Below, piece by piece: positions 14,766 through 14,863 of a DNA stretch of 14,863 nucleotides. Positions within the stretch are counted from its first letter, which is position 1. Every line of letters starts with the position of its first letter. Under the pieces are notes generated by a model. The model searched no databases, was not told where the DNA came from, and saw nothing but the letters and a program-made list of their open reading frames with translations. The DNA is taken from assembly GCA_031289575.1 (NCBI GenBank), contig JAITPE010000035.1:1-14863 (forward strand). Direction: 5' to 3'. This DNA is from Spirochaetia bacterium (lineage in GTDB: Bacteria > Spirochaetota > UBA4802 > UBA5550). The position numbers and the translations under genes are program-made.

Positions 14766-14863
14766 ATGGGCAAACAAATCGGTAATCTGCAGGATGTTTT
14801 CCTGAATAACGCAAGAAGAGAAAAGTGCGATATAACCGTCTATCTTGTAAACGGGGTACCCCT
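14766..14863 (+). CDS. hfq: RNA chaperone Hfq, 5' part (runs off window)
   Basis: The last 98 bases encode the N-terminus of Hfq, the hexameric RNA chaperone that pairs small RNAs with mRNAs. The 32 visible codons give [15 protein letters not shown] followed by [11 protein letters not shown], matching the family's first helix and the start of the Sm1 motif. L8-Q9-D10 and the rim arginines R17 and R18 align with E. coli Hfq. AGGAGT at 14755-14760 lies 5 nt before the ATG. It sits 15 nt after miaA, the classic miaA-hfq order. Confidence 0.93.
   Translation, partial: MGKQIGNLQDVFLNNARREKCDITVYLVNGVP

Noticed and set aside
1..14863. CRISPR array, tRNA/rRNA genes, insertion sequences or prophage genes, in view of the AIPR gene.
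   Set aside because: I saw no regularly spaced repeats, transposase or integrase motifs, cloverleaf sequences or target-site duplications around the AIPR segment.

Overview
The window looks like chromosomal DNA of an anaerobic, probably Gram-negative bacterium. The evidence is a miaA-hfq gene pair, tetrapyrrole synthesis from glutamate (C5 pathway) with a fused CobA-HemD enzyme, and an ETF/acyl-CoA dehydrogenase/Hdr-type Fe-S operon. A RemA (DUF370) gene sits upstream of gmk-rpoZ. I cannot fix the phylum from sequence alone; Deltaproteobacteria-like lineages or a candidate phylum would fit.

Region 1 (1-6015, minus strand) is a tightly packed heme/tetrapyrrole operon. It is transcribed from about 6050 leftwards in the order DUF1015 protein, hemC, cobA-hemD fusion, hemB, hemL, then an unidentified gene cut by the window edge. 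Together the enzymes turn glutamate-1-semialdehyde into uroporphyrinogen III and precorrin-2. Glutamyl-tRNA reductase (hemA), which often heads such operons, is not in the window.

Region 2 (6016-7963) is an A+T-rich patch between two housekeeping operons. It holds one AIPR-family gene (abortive-infection/phage-resistance type) with a PD-(D/E)XK-like N-terminal motif. Immediately downstream, and abutting the DUF1015 start codon, is an open 42-codon 3' remnant of another gene whose residues resemble the C-terminal end of a histidine-kinase ATPase domain. The AIPR gene therefore probably replaced the front of an older operon gene. The divergent AIPR/etfB promoter region contains two copies of TACAATGTAA, one embedded in a 19-bp inverted repeat over the etfB promoter.

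Region 3 (7964-12744, plus strand) is an operon of etfB, etfA, an acyl-CoA dehydrogenase, a soluble HdrD-like Fe-S protein and a class I glutamine amidotransferase, closed by an intrinsic terminator. The first four genes form a plausible electron path from acyl-CoA through ETF to an Fe-S/CCG-domain oxidoreductase.

Region 4 (12767-14863, plus strand) is remA-gmk-rpoZ-miaA-hfq. The genes overlap or nearly touch. miaA has a full-length reading frame but no ATG, GTG or TTG that could start it; an ATT codon lies exactly where the N-terminus should be. I found no tRNA, rRNA, CRISPR array or insertion sequence.
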